Below, piece after piece: positions 7,834 through 16,357 of a stretch of DNA of 32,506 nucleotides. A model generated the notes under the pieces. It ran no database searches. It worked only from the letters and a program-made list of their open reading frames with translations, and was not told the DNA's origin. Each line of letters starts with the position of its first letter. Positions within the stretch are counted from its first letter, which is position 1. Made by a program: the position numbers and the translations under genes. This stretch comes from Rhodospirillales bacterium (GTDB lineage Bacteria; Pseudomonadota; Alphaproteobacteria; Rhodospirillales; Casp-alpha2), in NCBI GenBank assembly GCA_021775105.1, contig JAJFIJ010000166.1, forward strand, positions 1 through 32,506. The letters run 5' to 3'.

Positions 7834-7953
7834 ATGACTGTCGTTAAAGCTTTTGGTTTAGCCGCGTTATTATGCGTTATCACCATCATGGTGGCGTATG
7901 GAAACGGAAATATGGCAGGAATGGAACTGATGACGCCGACGGTGATGCTTTGA
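7834..7953 (+). CDS. Small membrane or secreted peptide (39 aa), hypothetical
   Basis: An ATG at 7834 preceded by AGAAAGGACCTTCAG, a good ribosome-binding site, opens a 39-codon frame. The product starts MTVVKAFGLAALLCVITIMV, a single hydrophobic segment after one Lys, then AYGNGNMAG and a short tail. It looks like a one-helix membrane peptide or a cleaved signal with AYG as a possible processing site. Its TGA at 7951-7953 abuts the opposite-strand stop of the next gene, sharing TGATCA. I do not recognise a family. The Shine-Dalgarno and the clean membrane helix support it being real, but the small size keeps confidence moderate. Confidence 0.45.
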   Translation: MTVVKAFGLAALLCVITIMVAYGNGNMAGMELMTPTVML

Positions 7954-8367
7954 TCAGGGGCGTTTGTTCCAGACATCCTGGTTTTTGGTCATGACCATTC
8001 TGGTGGAAAGATCGGAAACACGGTCAACCAGGCTTTCCATGATGGCCCGCATGGAGGGGTCCATGGAGTCCAGACGTTTACGAAAGGCATCTCGTGATAT
8101 ACCAACGACAACAGTTTTCTCCAGCGCAACGGCGGTGGCAACTCTGGCAGAATCGCCAAACAGGGCCATCTCGCCAATGACGGCACCCCTGGAGCGCTTG
8201 CCCAGAGAAACCTTATCCACCAGCAGACCCTTGAAGATTTCAACGCTGCCTGACTGGATGACGTATGCCATGTCGCCGGTATCCCCCTCATTGAAAATGT
8301 GGGAACCCGTGGCGAACTCTTGCTTGGTGAAGTTTTTCGGTCCCGCAGGCGGATCTGGGTTAATCAT
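7954..8367 (-). CDS. Cyclic nucleotide-binding domain protein
   Basis: A 137-residue protein from the ATG at 8367, consisting almost entirely of one Crp-type cNMP-binding beta-barrel. It has IFNEGDTGDMAYVIQSGSVE, then the phosphate-binding cassette GEMALFGDSARVATAVA with the Glu and Arg that contact cyclic-nucleotide phosphate and ribose, and a C-terminal helix. There is no helix-turn-helix, so it is not a DNA-binding Crp/Fnr regulator. It probably senses cAMP or cGMP, or acts as a regulatory partner. A TTG 24 bases further upstream (8391) is in frame but has no ribosome-binding site. Transcribed divergently from the PilZ gene, which points to a second-messenger theme locally. Partner unknown. 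Confidence 0.8.
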   Translation of the reverse strand: MINPDPPAGPKNFTKQEFATGSHIFNEGDTGDMAYVIQSGSVEIFKGLLVDKVSLGKRSRGAVIGEMALFGDSARVATAVALEKTVVVGISRDAFRKRLDSMDPSMRAIMESLVDRVSDLSTRMVMTKNQDVWNKRP

Positions 8368-8510
8368 TTGGCGCTCGATGCGAAAGATCAATTTGAATGT
8401 CGAAGGGCCAGTCTAACAGTTCCGGCCAATCGCGAAAACAACGCTGTCGAAAGATGATAGACCGCAAACAACGAAATGCACACAAGTGCAAAATATAACA
8501 GGAGACTGCA

Positions 8511-8861
8511 ATGCAAGAACAACGTGACCGCCAGCGTCTCGATCTGGCAAGACTGGCCTTCGCCAAACGGGGTGAGTATGCCCGTGGTGGATTACTGAAG
8601 AACATCTCGGCAAGCGGCGCGATACTTGAATTTTCCTATCCGACGGGCAAGGCGGAACACAGCTTTGCTCTGGGCAATTATGTTGAGATCGAAATTGAAG
8701 ATTTCGATGCCCTGAAAGGCACTGTCATACGTGTCGGTGAAATCGAAATCGCAGTACAGTTCGATCTTCAAGATATGGACGAGCAAGACCTTATCATCCG
8801 GATCATGTCTGCTGCCAATCGCATTCCAATGACCGACGGGCATAAGAACACCTCCGCATAA
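8511..8861 (+). CDS. PilZ domain protein
   Basis: A 116-residue single-domain protein matching PilZ. The N-terminal RDRQR supplies the RxxxR motif, NISASGAIL supplies the (D/N)xSxxG motif, and a small beta-barrel of alternating strands (YVEIEIEDFDALKGTVIRVG) follows. These two motifs together bind cyclic-di-GMP in studied PilZ proteins. It probably transmits c-di-GMP to a motility, adhesion or polysaccharide target, not identified here. AGGAGA lies 7 bases before the ATG. The fliG end at the right of the window shows the organism is flagellated, but the two loci are far apart. Confidence 0.8.
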   Translation: MQEQRDRQRLDLARLAFAKRGEYARGGLLKNISASGAILEFSYPTGKAEHSFALGNYVEIEIEDFDALKGTVIRVGEIEIAVQFDLQDMDEQDLIIRIMSAANRIPMTDGHKNTSA

Positions 8862-8973
8862 ACCGGTTACGTTTTGGTCTGAAACATGCCGGAACGGATC
8901 AGAGGCTGTAGCGTATTTTAGCCATGGCCGAATGGGTGGTGTAATCAAATCCCGTCGTCGAATTTTCTCATGA

Positions 8974-10245
8974 TCATTCAAGGAAATAGGCGAGATACCA
9001 TTCCATGTCATCGGGTGACAGCGGATATTCGCCATCGGCGGGAAGAGGGATGACCGATTTGGCCGGTACGTTGGCGACCTGAAGCTGTACCAGTTCTGCG
9101 ATTTCCATAGATAATCCGGCCTTCCAGACCAGTCCTGTCACGGCCTTGCCACTGTCGCCCATAAGAATACGTTTTACGGTTTCAAGCTCGATATCTCCAA
9201 GCAGCGAGAGGGCCGGTGGAATCAGTGTAATATCATGAGCGTCGAGTGCTTTCAGCAGGGTTTGTTCGTTAAGGTCATCCGATTCGAACAGTTTACGGGC
9301 ACGGTCTTCCGGCAATTCATCGTCTGCATCGACAGCGCTGGGGTCGCCGCGCAAGATGCGTTCCCTGACCGATTGACGGAGATCGTGGGTAATGTCTTCA
9401 TCCAGACCGTGACGCTGGATCAGACGTTCAACCAAAGCCGCGCTGACAAAGGTCGCAATACGCTTGATGGTGTTGGTTGACAGATTTGACCGTTCAACCA
9501 GAGGGCGGTGCATTTGCGGGATGTTTTTGGCGGTCATGCCAATCACCTCCATGGTTTTTTCGCTGATCTTGGCGGCCTGATTCTTCAGCAATTGGGTGAC
9601 GCCATGCTGGTCTTCTGTATCGACGATGGCTTCCGAAACCAGATCGCTGATGCCATGCCGACGGGCAACCGCAAGAAGGGCACCGCCCTGTACGCCACTG
9701 GCAAGAATCTGCACCAGTTCCTGTTCATTGAGCAACGGCGAATATTCCAAAATCGGCGCTGAAACAAGTGTCTCCACGTCTTCCGCCAATTGTTTAACTA
9801 TTTTCTTCGGAACGTTTGATAATGATTTGATTTCATTAGATATTATTGCACGGACATCTGGAAGTTCATCGTTGGCGAGGATTTCCAGAACTTCCATCGC
9901 CATTTCCGTCAGACGGGTGTTTTCTTCGTTGGTCAGGGTCGGTATCAATCGACCAATCTTGTAGGCTAGTTCACTGCGGACTTCGGTTTCCGGGTCTTTG
10001 GCCAGCAGCTTGTCGGCCTGTAGCGGGGTGCCTTCGTTTTTGGCGATTTCGACGCGAACACCGGTATCCTTATCTTCAGCCAGAAAATACAGGAGTTCCG
10101 GCTCAAGGTCTTCATGTGCCGCCAGTTCCCGTCGCTCGGCTATGTTGCCGCTTTTGGCCAGACGTTTGGCATCATCATAACTCGGGCGCTTTTTACCCGA
10201 CTTTTTCTTCTTTTTGTTACGGTTGCCAAGAACCCAGGAGAGCAT
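8974..10245 (-). CDS. DUF2336 HEAT-like repeat protein
   Basis: A 423-residue soluble protein with a very basic N-terminus (GNRNKKKKKSGKKRP). Helical repeats follow, of the type AERRELAAHEDLEPELLYFLA, DTGVRVEIAKNEGTP, DPETEVRSELAYKIGRL and DELPDVRAIISNEIKSL. The central part (ILEYSPLLNEQELVQIL and later VSEAIVDTEDQHGVTQLL) is characteristic of DUF2336, common in Rhodospirillales and Rhizobiales. These proteins are helical scaffolds with no known enzymatic function. The C-terminus ends YPLSPDDMEWYLAYFLE. AAGGAATTATTCA precedes the ATG. The neighbours are a PilZ protein downstream and an SLC13 transporter upstream on the same strand, 141 bases away. Function unknown. Confidence 0.8.
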   Translation of the reverse strand: MLSWVLGNRNKKKKKSGKKRPSYDDAKRLAKSGNIAERRELAAHEDLEPELLYFLAEDKDTGVRVEIAKNEGTPLQADKLLAKDPETEVRSELAYKIGRLIPTLTNEENTRLTEMAMEVLEILANDELPDVRAIISNEIKSLSNVPKKIVKQLAEDVETLVSAPILEYSPLLNEQELVQILASGVQGGALLAVARRHGISDLVSEAIVDTEDQHGVTQLLKNQAAKISEKTMEVIGMTAKNIPQMHRPLVERSNLSTNTIKRIATFVSAALVERLIQRHGLDEDITHDLRQSVRERILRGDPSAVDADDELPEDRARKLFESDDLNEQTLLKALDAHDITLIPPALSLLGDIELETVKRILMGDSGKAVTGLVWKAGLSMEIAELVQLQVANVPAKSVIPLPADGEYPLSPDDMEWYLAYFLE

Positions 10246-10386
10246 TGAATAATTCCTTGAACGTTTCTCAGCTTAAATCTATCCGTGAAACACGGCTGGC
10301 GTCAAAATTTCCATCCCGGTACATGACTCCGGTATCGCCTGATCCAAATACAATAACCCGGATCGCTGGATCAGAATTCAAATCTT

Positions 10387-12246
10387 TCAGAACAGCAGGT
10401 TCAAGACCAATGTTGAAACAATCAGGAATAACACTGTCATTATTCCCCCGGCCCGAACGAAGTCGACAACACGGTAATTTCCCGGACCCATTATCAGGGC
10501 GTTGACCTGGTGGGTTGGTATGAGGAACGAATTGGACGTTGCAATCGCCACCGTCAGGGCAAATACGGCAGGATTTGCACCAGACGCAATGGCGATGTTA
10601 ACGGCCAGCGGAACCAGCAGTACGGTCGCGCCAACATTCGACATGATCAGTGTGAAACCCGTTGCCATAACGGCAACTACGATTTGCAGAACCCAAACGG
10701 GAACATCCCCGATCAGGTTCAACACTTCGCGAGAAATCCATTCTGCCGTACCGGTTGACTGGACGGCATCCCCCAGAGGGATGAGGCTGGCCAGCAGAAA
10801 TACGGTTTTCCAACTCACCGCTTCATAGGCTTCTTCCATGCTCAGGACGTTACCGATAATCATTCCTACGGCACCGATCATCAGACACAGGGACAGACGG
10901 AGGTCGGAGAACAGGACCAGCCCGATGGCAATCAAAAAGAAAAACAATGCCATCCCGACCCGGTGGGTCCTCATTTCCGCGCGCGGGTAGTCGGTAGTAA
11001 CGACAACAATGTTGCGGTTGTCTTCCAGCCGGACAAGGGCGTTCCATTGGGTGTGACATACCAGCGTATCACCCGCCAAGTAGGGCACATCACCGAGATC
11101 ATGGACCTCTCGGGTAATTGTCTCGCCGCCGCGATGAATCGCCAGCGGGGTCAATCCAAATACCTTTCGGAACCAAAGTCCGCGCCCGGTCTTGCCGATC
11201 AGGTTGGATCCGGGCGGAATAACGACTTCCGCAATACCAGCTTCACTACGCATCAGCGCGTCAGCAAACTTGTCCAGAACATCGTTTTTTACCAGACCGA
11301 AATCTTCGATCAGCCGATTCACTGAATCAGCATTTCCAATCACGGCGATCGTTTCAGGCGCCTCGATGACGACATCCCTTGCCGGAGCCGGATGTACGGC
11401 CCCCTTAAAATGAGTCGCAATGACCTGTAGGTGATAGGTTTCCTGAATTTCATCGATTTCTTTCCCGGACAGCCCATTGCCAGCCGGGATTTCGATTTCA
11501 TAAATCGTGCCGTCCAGATTGTAGACCCGCTTATAGTATTCGGAGACGCTTTCACCGCCGGTTGCGGCCGTGCTGTCAGCGGTAGGCAGGATAAATCGTC
11601 CGAAAATGACAAAATAGACAATTCCGGTTGCGACCAACGCCAGACCAATAGGGGTGACGTCAAATAAACCGAACGTCTCCATGCGTTGAGATTCCGGTAA
11701 CGTCTGGTTCACCCCGAGAATCAGGTCATTCAACAGGATCAGCGGAGAGGACCCGACAAGCGTCATCGTACCACCAAGTATTGCGCAAAATCCCATGGGC
11801 ATGAGAAGGCGTGATAACGGTGCCCCGGTCAGCAGGGATATTCGGGCGACAACAGGGATAAACAACGCAGCAGCGCCGACATTCTGCATAAAAGAGGAAA
11901 TCACCCCGACGGAACCCGAGATCAAGGTGACGGTCCGTTGTTCGGAACCACCACCAGCCTTCATGATCCATCCCGCCACCTTCGACATGACGCCGGTTCG
12001 ATCAAGGCCGGACCCGATGATCATGACCGCAATGATAGATACGACAGCGTTACTCGCAAACCCGTCAAACAGATGTCTGACATCCAAAAGCTCAATGCCC
12101 GGAATTGACGCCAGCGTTCCCAGAATGACCAATATCAGAAGAGCCGCTACATCTATGCGTACGATTTCCGACACGAAAAGAAATACGGTAAGTCCCAGAA
12201 CGATGAGTACAATGATCATCTCCTGGGTTAAACCCATTGCGTCCAT
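10387..12246 (-). CDS. SLC13/DASS-family transporter with RCK_C (TrkA-C) domains
   Basis: A 619-residue membrane protein. The N-terminal half has five or more hydrophobic segments, including the family hairpin SSFMQNVGAAALFIPVVARI. Two cytosolic TrkA-C-like domains occupy roughly residues 230-400: YEIEIPAGNGLSGKEIDEI and AEVVIPPGSNLIGKTGRGL are the repeated halves. A second set of membrane segments follows, with MSNVGATVLLVPLAVNIAIA. This layout is that of the sodium-coupled dicarboxylate/sulfate transporter (SLC13, CitT/ArsB-related) proteins that carry RCK_C domains. The substrate is probably an anion such as sulfate or a dicarboxylate, not determinable here. AGGGAA lies upstream of the ATG. 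It is transcribed away from the ABC transporter genes. Confidence 0.88.
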   Translation of the reverse strand: MDAMGLTQEMIIVLIVLGLTVFLFVSEIVRIDVAALLILVILGTLASIPGIELLDVRHLFDGFASNAVVSIIAVMIIGSGLDRTGVMSKVAGWIMKAGGGSEQRTVTLISGSVGVISSFMQNVGAAALFIPVVARISLLTGAPLSRLLMPMGFCAILGGTMTLVGSSPLILLNDLILGVNQTLPESQRMETFGLFDVTPIGLALVATGIVYFVIFGRFILPTADSTAATGGESVSEYYKRVYNLDGTIYEIEIPAGNGLSGKEIDEIQETYHLQVIATHFKGAVHPAPARDVVIEAPETIAVIGNADSVNRLIEDFGLVKNDVLDKFADALMRSEAGIAEVVIPPGSNLIGKTGRGLWFRKVFGLTPLAIHRGGETITREVHDLGDVPYLAGDTLVCHTQWNALVRLEDNRNIVVVTTDYPRAEMRTHRVGMALFFFLIAIGLVLFSDLRLSLCLMIGAVGMIIGNVLSMEEAYEAVSWKTVFLLASLIPLGDAVQSTGTAEWISREVLNLIGDVPVWVLQIVVAVMATGFTLIMSNVGATVLLVPLAVNIAIASGANPAVFALTVAIATSNSFLIPTHQVNALIMGPGNYRVVDFVRAGGIMTVLFLIVSTLVLNLLF

Positions 12247-12647
12247 AATAATTCCCTAAACTAAAATATGGTGGTCTGCAGTATATCCGAAAGGGTGGCG
12301 GTAATTTGGTGAGTAAAATAGCGACGCGTTAAAATAACTTCCTGAGTCTGGCAGAAATCTGGCCAGAACAGCTCCGATAATGATTTGCCTGGTGTTCAAA
12401 ATCGTTTAATTCCGATTTTGAGATTTGCGACGTTCATTTTCGCCGATATGTACCTCCCAAAATGTCAAAAAGCGAATTCGATAATCGAAAATTCAGGGCC
12501 GTATAAAACCAGCCCGTCGAACGCGCTTCGAATACATTGTATCTGGAAAATGAAGGGGGCGTCAAAATTCGGTTGGTCGCTGTGGATGTCGATTGAATAG
12601 ATTGACCGGGATCAGTACGATTTGGCACAAACGGAGGTACACATCAT
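12247..12647. promoter_or_regulatory. Divergent intergenic region with dyad elements
   Basis: This 401-base region between the divergent SLC13 and ABC transporter genes is A+T-rich and carries no convincing gene. It contains an inverted repeat TCTGGC-N9-GCCAGA around 12350-12370, a perfect CAAAATCG-N8-CGATTTTG at 12397-12420, and the near-perfect palindrome TTCGATAATCGAA at 12477-12489. Promoters for both flanking genes must lie here. The dyads are candidate operators or transcript hairpins. Confidence 0.5.
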
Positions 12648-13376
12648 ATGATTGAAGTGGTGGGGCTAAAAAAATCGTTTCAGTCTGTCACCGCCCTTGA
12701 CGGAATCGACTTCGTCGCCCGGGACGGGGAGGTGACCGGGCTGATCGGACCCAACGGTGCCGGTAAAACGACTGCGCTCAGGATCATATATACGGTCATG
12801 CGTCCGAACGGGGGGTCGGTTCATGTCGACAAGCTCAATACCGTTGATGAGCGTCTGAAGGTACAAAAATCCATCGGCGTGTTGCCTGATGGACGGGGGC
12901 TTTATCCGCGTCTGACGGCGCGCGAACATATTCGATACTATGGTCGCCTGCATGGTCTGTCCGGTCAGGCGCTTGAAACCCGTATTGAGCAGTTGAATTC
13001 AGACCTGTCGATGACGGACTTCATTGATCGCCGGGCCAAGGGGTTTTCCAAGGGTCAGACCCGAAAAATCACGCTGGCCCGCGCACTTGTTCATGACCCT
13101 CAGAACCTGCTGCTTGATGAACCGACCAATGGTCTTGATATTTCAAGTTCGCGCGCGGTTCACCGGTTGATCCGTGATATCCGCGATCAGGGGCGTTGCG
13201 TATTGTTCTGCTCACATATCATGTCGGAAGTCGCCAGCATCTGTGACCGGATCGTGGTCATTGCAGGCGGGCGGATCGCCGCCAGCGGATCCGTTCAGAA
13301 CCTGATGGCACTGACCGGCTGTGACAATCTTGATGATGTTTTCCTTCGCCTTACCGGTGATGAAAGGAGTGCGTGA
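12648..13376 (+). CDS. ABC transporter ATP-binding protein (NatA-like)
   Basis: A 242-residue nucleotide-binding subunit. Motifs are Walker A GPNGAGKT near residues 35-42, signature FSKGQTRK (a variant of LSGGQ), Walker B LLLDEPTNGLD and the switch histidine in CSHIMSE. The sequence is closest to the NatA/CcmA-type exporters paired with ABC-2 permeases. It hydrolyses ATP to power export by the permease encoded next, whose ATG begins one base after this stop. GGAGGT lies 8 bases before the start. Substrate unknown; relatives export sodium, drugs or envelope components. Confidence 0.9.
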   Translation: MIEVVGLKKSFQSVTALDGIDFVARDGEVTGLIGPNGAGKTTALRIIYTVMRPNGGSVHVDKLNTVDERLKVQKSIGVLPDGRGLYPRLTAREHIRYYGRLHGLSGQALETRIEQLNSDLSMTDFIDRRAKGFSKGQTRKITLARALVHDPQNLLLDEPTNGLDISSSRAVHRLIRDIRDQGRCVLFCSHIMSEVASICDRIVVIAGGRIAASGSVQNLMALTGCDNLDDVFLRLTGDERSA

Positions 13377-13377
13377 G

Positions 13378-14550
13378 ATGTGGCGGCGCGCCGGAGTCGT
13401 TTTTTCCAAGGAGGTGATGGACAATGCCCGCGACCGCCGATCATTGCTGATCGCCCTGATATACCCGCTTCTCGGACCCTTGCTGCTGGGGTTGATGCTT
13501 GCCGCCGTTGGCAAGGTCACCGTCGGCGATGGTGAGCAGGCCCTGACACTTCATGTCGAGGGTGCGGAACACGGCAAGGTGCTGGTCGACTGGTTGACAG
13601 GGAAGGGGGTTAACGTAATTGACGCCCCCGAAGATACAAAATCGGCGGTACGAAACGGCGACCTGGATGTCGCCGTGATCATATCTCCCGGTTTCAGCGA
13701 TCTTGTGAAGGCCGAGAAAACGGCTCCTGTTAGTGTTGTTATCAACTCGTCGCGTCTGAGCGGACTTGTCGCGATTAACCGGGTTGTCTCACTGTTGGGG
13801 GAATTCAATACGGAAATCTGGGGCGAACGCCTCGCTGAACGGGGCGTCGATTTCCGAGGCTTGCAACCAATCTCTATCGACAACGTCAACGTCACATCCG
13901 GCGGTCATATCGCCGATATTCTGCTGTTTATGGTGCCGCCACTATTCATCTTCAATCTGTTCATGGGCGGGGCGTACCTTGCCATTGATACAACATCCGG
14001 GGAACGTGAACGCGGTTCACTGGAACCCTTGCTGATCAACCCTGTCGAACGCAGTGCGCTGGTTCTGGGTAAATTTATGGCCGCACTTTTTTATACCGGT
14101 GTTGCTGTCGTTGTGCAGATGACGGCGTTCAAGGTCGCGTTTTCCCTGGGTGGCGGCGGGGAGGGATTCTCGCAATCTTTGAGCATCACCAATATGGCGG
14201 CCATCCTGATCATTACCCTGCCGCTGATGATGGCAGCGGTGTCGGTTCAATTCGTTATTGCGACCGTGACGCGCAGTTTCAAGGAAGCACAAACCTATCT
14301 CGGGTTACTGCCGCTGATCCCGGCGCTTCCCGGAATGGTACTGGTTTTTGCGGCGGTCAAGATCAATATCTGGATGATGCTGGTCCCGGCGTATTCCCAA
14401 ACCCTGTTGTTTGGGCAGATACTCCGCGGAGAAAGCCTGTCGTCTCTCCATATCGCCATATCAATGGGATCGACTCTACTGATTGCGATGGCGCTTTTCC
14501 TGATCACCATCCGGCTTTACGAACGCGAAGAACTGATTTTCGGCAGTTGA
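13378..14550 (+). CDS. ABC-2 type transporter permease (NatB-like)
   Basis: A 390-residue permease using the ATG at 13378, one base after the natA-like stop (TGAGATG) and with AAAGGAG upstream, which indicates translational coupling. One N-terminal membrane helix (residues about 20-40) is followed by a large extracytoplasmic domain of about 150 residues (AVIISPGFSDLVKAE, VVINSSRLSGLVAINRVV). Five or six C-terminal helices follow, including the ABC-2 region ERERGSLEPLLINPVERSALVLGKF. This matches the NatB/YhaP ABC-2 permease family. It forms the membrane channel with the upstream ATPase. Substrate unknown. Confidence 0.88.
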   Translation: MWRRAGVVFSKEVMDNARDRRSLLIALIYPLLGPLLLGLMLAAVGKVTVGDGEQALTLHVEGAEHGKVLVDWLTGKGVNVIDAPEDTKSAVRNGDLDVAVIISPGFSDLVKAEKTAPVSVVINSSRLSGLVAINRVVSLLGEFNTEIWGERLAERGVDFRGLQPISIDNVNVTSGGHIADILLFMVPPLFIFNLFMGGAYLAIDTTSGERERGSLEPLLINPVERSALVLGKFMAALFYTGVAVVVQMTAFKVAFSLGGGGEGFSQSLSITNMAAILIITLPLMMAAVSVQFVIATVTRSFKEAQTYLGLLPLIPALPGMVLVFAAVKINIWMMLVPAYSQTLLFGQILRGESLSSLHIAISMGSTLLIAMALFLITIRLYEREELIFGS

Positions 14551-14635
14551 AATTCCTGTTTACTGTACACCATATCGTTAACTGCAATCGGCGCATTTAT
14601 GAACGTCGGAAAATAGGGCTTTATAGGAATTCACA

Positions 14636-15145
14636 ATGTTTCAGATTGGAGACACGATCAACGTCAGGGACAGGATGCAACGGTCTTACAGCTATCAGAT
14701 TGATGCCCCGGCAGGGTGCGACTTTGCTGCGGACTTTCAGCCCCATTTTACACCGAAGGAAATGCTGGAAATGGGGATATTTGAGGGAAAATACTGCAAT
14801 GACTGCCAGCCTGAACTTCCCGCGGACTGGTTTGATACTGCAAAGACCGGGAAGGTGGCCGACCCGGCGCTGAATTATTTCCAGATCAAAAGCCGCCAGC
14901 CGCTTGCTGTGTGGCGTGAAAAGGGCTGGATCAGGGGGCCTGACCCACGCGGCTGGTTTCAATGGTACTGCCGCTATTTTCTCGGGCGCAGGTTGTTTGA
15001 AATCGATGATTGGCAAATCAAGCGCTGGCGTTCCTTTCGCCGCCATGCAGCTCAGGTCCGGGCCAATTGTGACCCCGGTGACTGGATGTGTCGTCCGCGC
15101 CAACGTCAGGCGTTGCTGCAATGGGCGCATGACCCGTTTGTCTGA
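14636..15145 (+). CDS. Conserved hypothetical protein (169 aa)
   Basis: The ATG at 14636 follows TAGGAATTCACA. The product is soluble and rich in Trp, Tyr, Arg and Asp, with no signal peptide or membrane segment. Notable are FTPKEMLEMGIFEGKYCNDC (a CxxC pair), GWIRGPDPRGWFQWYCRYFL and QIKRWRSFRRHAAQVRANC. The density of aromatic and charged residues and the GPDPRGWFQWY block look strongly conserved, and I believe related proteins occur in other Alphaproteobacteria, without a known function. The CxxC and later Cys residues might bind a metal, but this is speculation. It lies 85 bases after the ABC permease and may be read from the same transcript. Confidence 0.65.
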   Translation: MFQIGDTINVRDRMQRSYSYQIDAPAGCDFAADFQPHFTPKEMLEMGIFEGKYCNDCQPELPADWFDTAKTGKVADPALNYFQIKSRQPLAVWREKGWIRGPDPRGWFQWYCRYFLGRRLFEIDDWQIKRWRSFRRHAAQVRANCDPGDWMCRPRQRQALLQWAHDPFV

Positions 15146-15258
15146 CGTTGGTGTAGAGGTGGCGCATTGGACTTTTAAATAAAGGTGTAATGACGTACAT
15201 GAGACTTTGAGGTAATTGGTCTGACTCTGACAGGGCAGGCATAAGGGAGAGGCAAACC

Positions 15259-15864
15259 TTGGAACCGGAAATTCGCAAGATCGTGACCTTCGATGAGGAA
15301 ACCCTGATTGAAGGGTTCAGGAAAGTTGAAATACCATGGCGCATGTTTGCGGTGGCGGCTGTGGTCAGGAACCCGTGGGCGGGGAGATATGTCGAGAATT
15401 TAAAGCCGGAAATTCAGGCCTTTGGTCCGGTTCTGGGCGAGTTGCTGACCCGGCGCATTGTTGATCTGGCAGGTGGCGCAAGTGCGATTGAAGCCTATGG
15501 AAAGGCTGCGGTTGTCGGAATGAATGGCGAAGTTGAGCATGCATCCGGGCTTATTCACACGCTGCGTTTTGGCAATTTCTACCGCGAAGCCATCGCCGCC
15601 AAATCCTATCTGTCGTTCACCAATACGCGGGGGCCGGCCAATGCGCCGATCATGGTGCCGTTAATGGACAAAAACGATGTCGGACGACGCTCACATTATC
15701 TGACAATCCAGTTCTCGATACCGGACGCCCCCGGGCCCGATGAAATTGTCATTGTTCTGGGCGGATCAACGACCGGGCGACCACACCACCGGATTGGTGA
15801 CCGGTATCAGGATCTGAAAGACCTTGGGCATGATGTCGATAACCCGGCGGCGGTTAAAGACTGA
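15259..15864 (+). CDS. AA_synth / DUF1185 family protein
   Basis: A 201-residue protein beginning at TTG 15259 with GGGAGAGG upstream. No in-frame ATG exists before residue 29, and the sequence before that is already family-like. It reads VRNPWAGRYVENLKPEIQAF, then GASAIEAYGKAAVVGMNGEVEHASGLIHTLRFGN, with FTNTRGPANAPIMVPLMDK and an RSHYLTIQFS block. This pattern is that of the 'amino acid synthesis' family (PF06684, DUF1185), whose biochemical role is poorly defined. Members often sit beside amidohydrolase or transport genes. The stop is two bases from the end of bolA on the other strand, so the two transcripts converge. Confidence 0.8.
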   Translation: MEPEIRKIVTFDEETLIEGFRKVEIPWRMFAVAAVVRNPWAGRYVENLKPEIQAFGPVLGELLTRRIVDLAGGASAIEAYGKAAVVGMNGEVEHASGLIHTLRFGNFYREAIAAKSYLSFTNTRGPANAPIMVPLMDKNDVGRRSHYLTIQFSIPDAPGPDEIVIVLGGSTTGRPHHRIGDRYQDLKDLGHDVDNPAAVKD

Positions 15865-15866
15865 GT

Positions 15867-16187
15867 TCAGGCGTCAGCCTTGCTGCCGCCGTGGCACAGT
15901 GGAGAGGCCATAATCTGTCCGCCTTTGGCTGTCCATTCGTCCGGGGTCAGGGTTTCCATCGAAAGCGCATGAATGGAATTTTTCAGTTCGTCGGCAAGGA
16001 TGCCGTTCACTTTCTGATGACGGGCGACGCGGCTGACTCCGGCGAACTGATCGGTCACAATCACCAGCTTGAAATGGGATTCCGAACCCGGCGGAACGTT
16101 ATGCATGTGACTTTCGTTCATGACCTCCAGATGTGCCGGGGACAGGGCGGTCTGGATTTTTGTCTCGATCGTCGATTGCATGGTCAT
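15867..16187 (-). CDS. bolA: BolA family protein
   Basis: A 106-residue protein with the BolA class II KH-like fold. It has HLEVMNESHMHNVPPGSESHF with conserved histidines, the nucleotide/RNA-facing FKLVIVTDQFAGVSRVARHQ, and the C-terminal signature HALSMETLTPDEW. BolA proteins bind monothiol glutaredoxins with a [2Fe-2S] cluster and take part in iron-sulfur homeostasis and morphology control. The family is often annotated bolA or ibaG, and the HxxVPxGSESHF form fits BolA proper. AAGGACACC sits upstream of the ATG at 16187. It diverges from the cytochrome c gene with a 170-base gap. Confidence 0.9.
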   Translation of the reverse strand: MTMQSTIETKIQTALSPAHLEVMNESHMHNVPPGSESHFKLVIVTDQFAGVSRVARHQKVNGILADELKNSIHALSMETLTPDEWTAKGGQIMASPLCHGGSKADA

Positions 16188-16357
16188 CCTGGTGTCCTTC
16201 AGTGAGCGTTATTTCTGCGGCCTGATGTCAAATATAGGGGTGGATTCCGAATTCGCCATGCATTTTGATGACGGCCTGACCTCCCTCTTGACCTTCCATC
16301 AGGGGCAGGATTATTGTCGTTGATGGTGCAAAACCTTGAAACATAAACAGGGCCGTC

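Noticed and set aside
12385-12600. 71-codon open frame in the SLC13/ABC intergenic gap
   Set aside because: No ribosome-binding site, no recognisable composition of a real protein, and it runs through the dyad elements.
14621-15130. 169-codon open frame antisense to the conserved hypothetical at 14636-15145
   Set aside because: Both frames are similar in length. The plus-strand one has a ribosome-binding site, direction consistent with neighbours and a conserved-looking GPDPRGWFQWY block, so the antisense was dropped.
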